Source: JASHVB01 sp049522565 (GTDB lineage Bacteria > Pseudomonadota > Alphaproteobacteria > Acetobacterales > Acetobacteraceae). From it: a stretch of DNA of 14,020 nucleotides. The translations under genes and the position numbers were made by a program. Of the stretch, positions 12,882-14,020 are shown in pieces; within the stretch, counting starts at the first letter, position 1, and every line of letters starts with the position of its first letter. Below the pieces are notes generated by a model, which ran no database searches, had not been told where the DNA came from, and saw nothing but the letters and a program-made list of their open reading frames with translations. The stretch spans positions 1 through 14,020 of the forward strand of contig JBEKNT010000155.1 of NCBI GenBank assembly GCA_049522565.1, in the 5' to 3' direction.

Positions 12882-14020
12882 TGGACGCGCAGACCAGTGA
12901 AGACGCCGATTTCATCGCCCGCATCCGCGCGCTGGCGCCGGAGATCGCCGGCGCGTCGGACGAGATCGAGCAGCGGCGCGAGCTGCCGCCGTGGCTGTTG
13001 CAGAAGCTGATCAACGGCCGGTTCTTCCGCATGTTGCAGCCGCGCTCGATCGGTGGCGCGGAGCTGCGGCCGATGTCGTTCGCGATGGTCACCGAGGCGA
13101 TCGCCGCGGCGGATGCCTCCACCGGCTGGGTCGTGTGCCAGAACAACGGCTGTTCGATGTCGGCCGCGTATCTGTCGCCGGAGGTGGCGCGCGAGATCTT
13201 CGGGCCACCCACTGGCATTCTTGCGTGGGGTCCGCCTGGCGCGCCGTTCGAGGCGCAGCCAGTGGATGGCGGCTATCGCATCAGCGGCAAGTGGCGCTTC
13301 GCCAGCGGCAGCCATCACGCGACCTGGCTGGGCGCGCATATGCGGGTGGCCGGCACCGGCGGCAAGGTGCGCACCATGCTGTTCCCGAAATCCAGCGTGA
13401 CGATGCACGACATCTGGCACGTGGTCGGGCTGCGCGGCACCGGCAGCGACGAATACGTGGTGGAAGATGTGTTCGTGCCGCAGAACCACTCAATGTCGCG
13501 CGATACGGCGACGGAGCGGCGCGAGGACGGGCTGCTGTATCGTTTCACCAGCAACCAGTTGTATTCCTGCGGGTTCGGTGGCGTCGGGCTGGGGATCGCG
13601 CGCGCCACCATCGATGCGTTCCTCGACCTGCCCGCCACCAAGACCTCGCGCGGCGCGTCGAAGCCGATGCGCGAGAATAACGTGGTGCAGTCGCAGGTGG
13701 CGCAATGCGAGGCGCGCTGGCGCTCGGCCCGCGCCTTCCTGCACACGACGTGGGAGCAGGCGTGGGCGCATGTCGAGGCGACGGGGGAACAGACGATGGA
13801 GGATCGCGCGATGATCCGGCTGGCGTCCACCTGGGCGATCCAGTCGTCGCGCGAGGTGGTGAACACGCTGTATCACGCCGCCGGTTCGGTCGCGATCTTC
13901 GAGGATCATCCGTTCGAGCGCCGGCTGCGCGACATCCACACCGTGGCGCAGCAGTCGCAAGGACGCCAGCTCCACTACGAAACGGTCGGCCAGATCCTGC
14001 TCGGCATGCCGCCGGAAAAC
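12881..14020 (+). CDS. Acyl-CoA dehydrogenase-fold flavoprotein, probably a flavin-dependent monooxygenase (3' end outside window)
   Basis: An open frame of 380 codons from the ATG at 12881 to the window edge with no stop. It overlaps the MFS stop by one base and has AGGAG (12866-12870) upstream. An N-terminal helical domain (1-~115) includes ELPPWLLQKLINGRFFRM and a GGAEL motif. The beta domain has GKWRFASGSHHATWLG (136-151) and VVGLRGTGSDEYVVEDVFVP (181-200). The C-terminal helical domain (~225-380) has HTVAQQSQGRQLHYETVG (353-370). This pattern fits the acyl-CoA dehydrogenase type 2 C-terminal family (PF08028-like), which includes reduced-flavin-dependent monooxygenases of the HpaB-C2/DszC type as well as true dehydrogenases. 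Family members run close to 390 residues, so few residues are missing. If a monooxygenase, it needs a separate flavin reductase, which is not in the window. A catabolic role with the MFS importer is likely; the substrate is unknown. Confidence 0.92.
   Translation, partial: MDAQTSEDADFIARIRALAPEIAGASDEIEQRRELPPWLLQKLINGRFFRMLQPRSIGGAELRPMSFAMVTEAIAAADASTGWVVCQNNGCSMSAAYLSPEVAREIFGPPTGILAWGPPGAPFEAQPVDGGYRISGKWRFASGSHHATWLGAHMRVAGTGGKVRTMLFPKSSVTMHDIWHVVGLRGTGSDEYVVEDVFVPQNHSMSRDTATERREDGLLYRFTSNQLYSCGFGGVGLGIARATIDAFLDLPATKTSRGASKPMRENNVVQSQVAQCEARWRSARAFLHTTWEQAWAHVEATGEQTMEDRAMIRLASTWAIQSSREVVNTLYHAAGSVAIFEDHPFERRLRDIHTVAQQSQGRQLHYETVGQILLGMPPEN

Overview
The window is GC-rich DNA of a free-living bacterium. 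Strong GC codon bias, a giant glycine/serine-rich repeat protein, palindromic intergenic repeats and the MFS/acyl-CoA-dehydrogenase-like pair all fit an alphaproteobacterium, perhaps Acetobacteraceae or a relative. That placement is an inference from style; no marker gene is present.

Layout. (1) 1-5551, plus strand: the 3' part of a giant RTX-like, probably type I-secreted surface protein. It has an N-terminal beta-helix-like array of alternating 47- and 49-residue repeats, linker domains, six 74/75-residue repeats and an RTX-like C-terminus. (2) 5552-5887: a gene-free gap between convergent genes, holding two palindromic intergenic repeats. (3) 5888-8677, minus strand: a sedolisin (S53, kumamolisin-like) serine-carboxyl peptidase with three ASH/HYDIN-type Ig-like domains and an unusual cysteine-pair tail. 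(4) 8678-9600: a 923-bp divergent gap with members of the same two repeat families in mirrored order, inside a 14-bp inverted repeat. (5) 9601-9807, plus: dodecin, a flavin-storage protein. (6) 10015-10596, minus: a DUF2846-like lipoprotein. (7) 10597-11097: no recognisable gene. (8) 11098-11343, minus: a DUF1272 cysteine-rich zinc-binding-type protein. (9) 11472-14020, plus: an MFS transporter whose stop codon overlaps the start of an acyl-CoA dehydrogenase-fold flavoprotein (cut by the window end), probably an uptake-plus-catabolism operon.

How the genes work together. Only the MFS/flavoprotein pair forms a clear operon; uptake of an organic acid or aromatic compound followed by flavin-dependent oxidation is the natural reading. 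The sedolisin and the giant repeat protein are convergent and not co-transcribed. Dodecin, the lipoprotein and the DUF1272 protein look like single-gene units.

The most unusual items are the sedolisin's tail of five 'CC + six charged residues' units, the mirrored repeat pairs either side of that gene, and the strictly phased two-level repeats of the giant protein. I did not find a defence system, CRISPR array, transposase, tRNA or rRNA.
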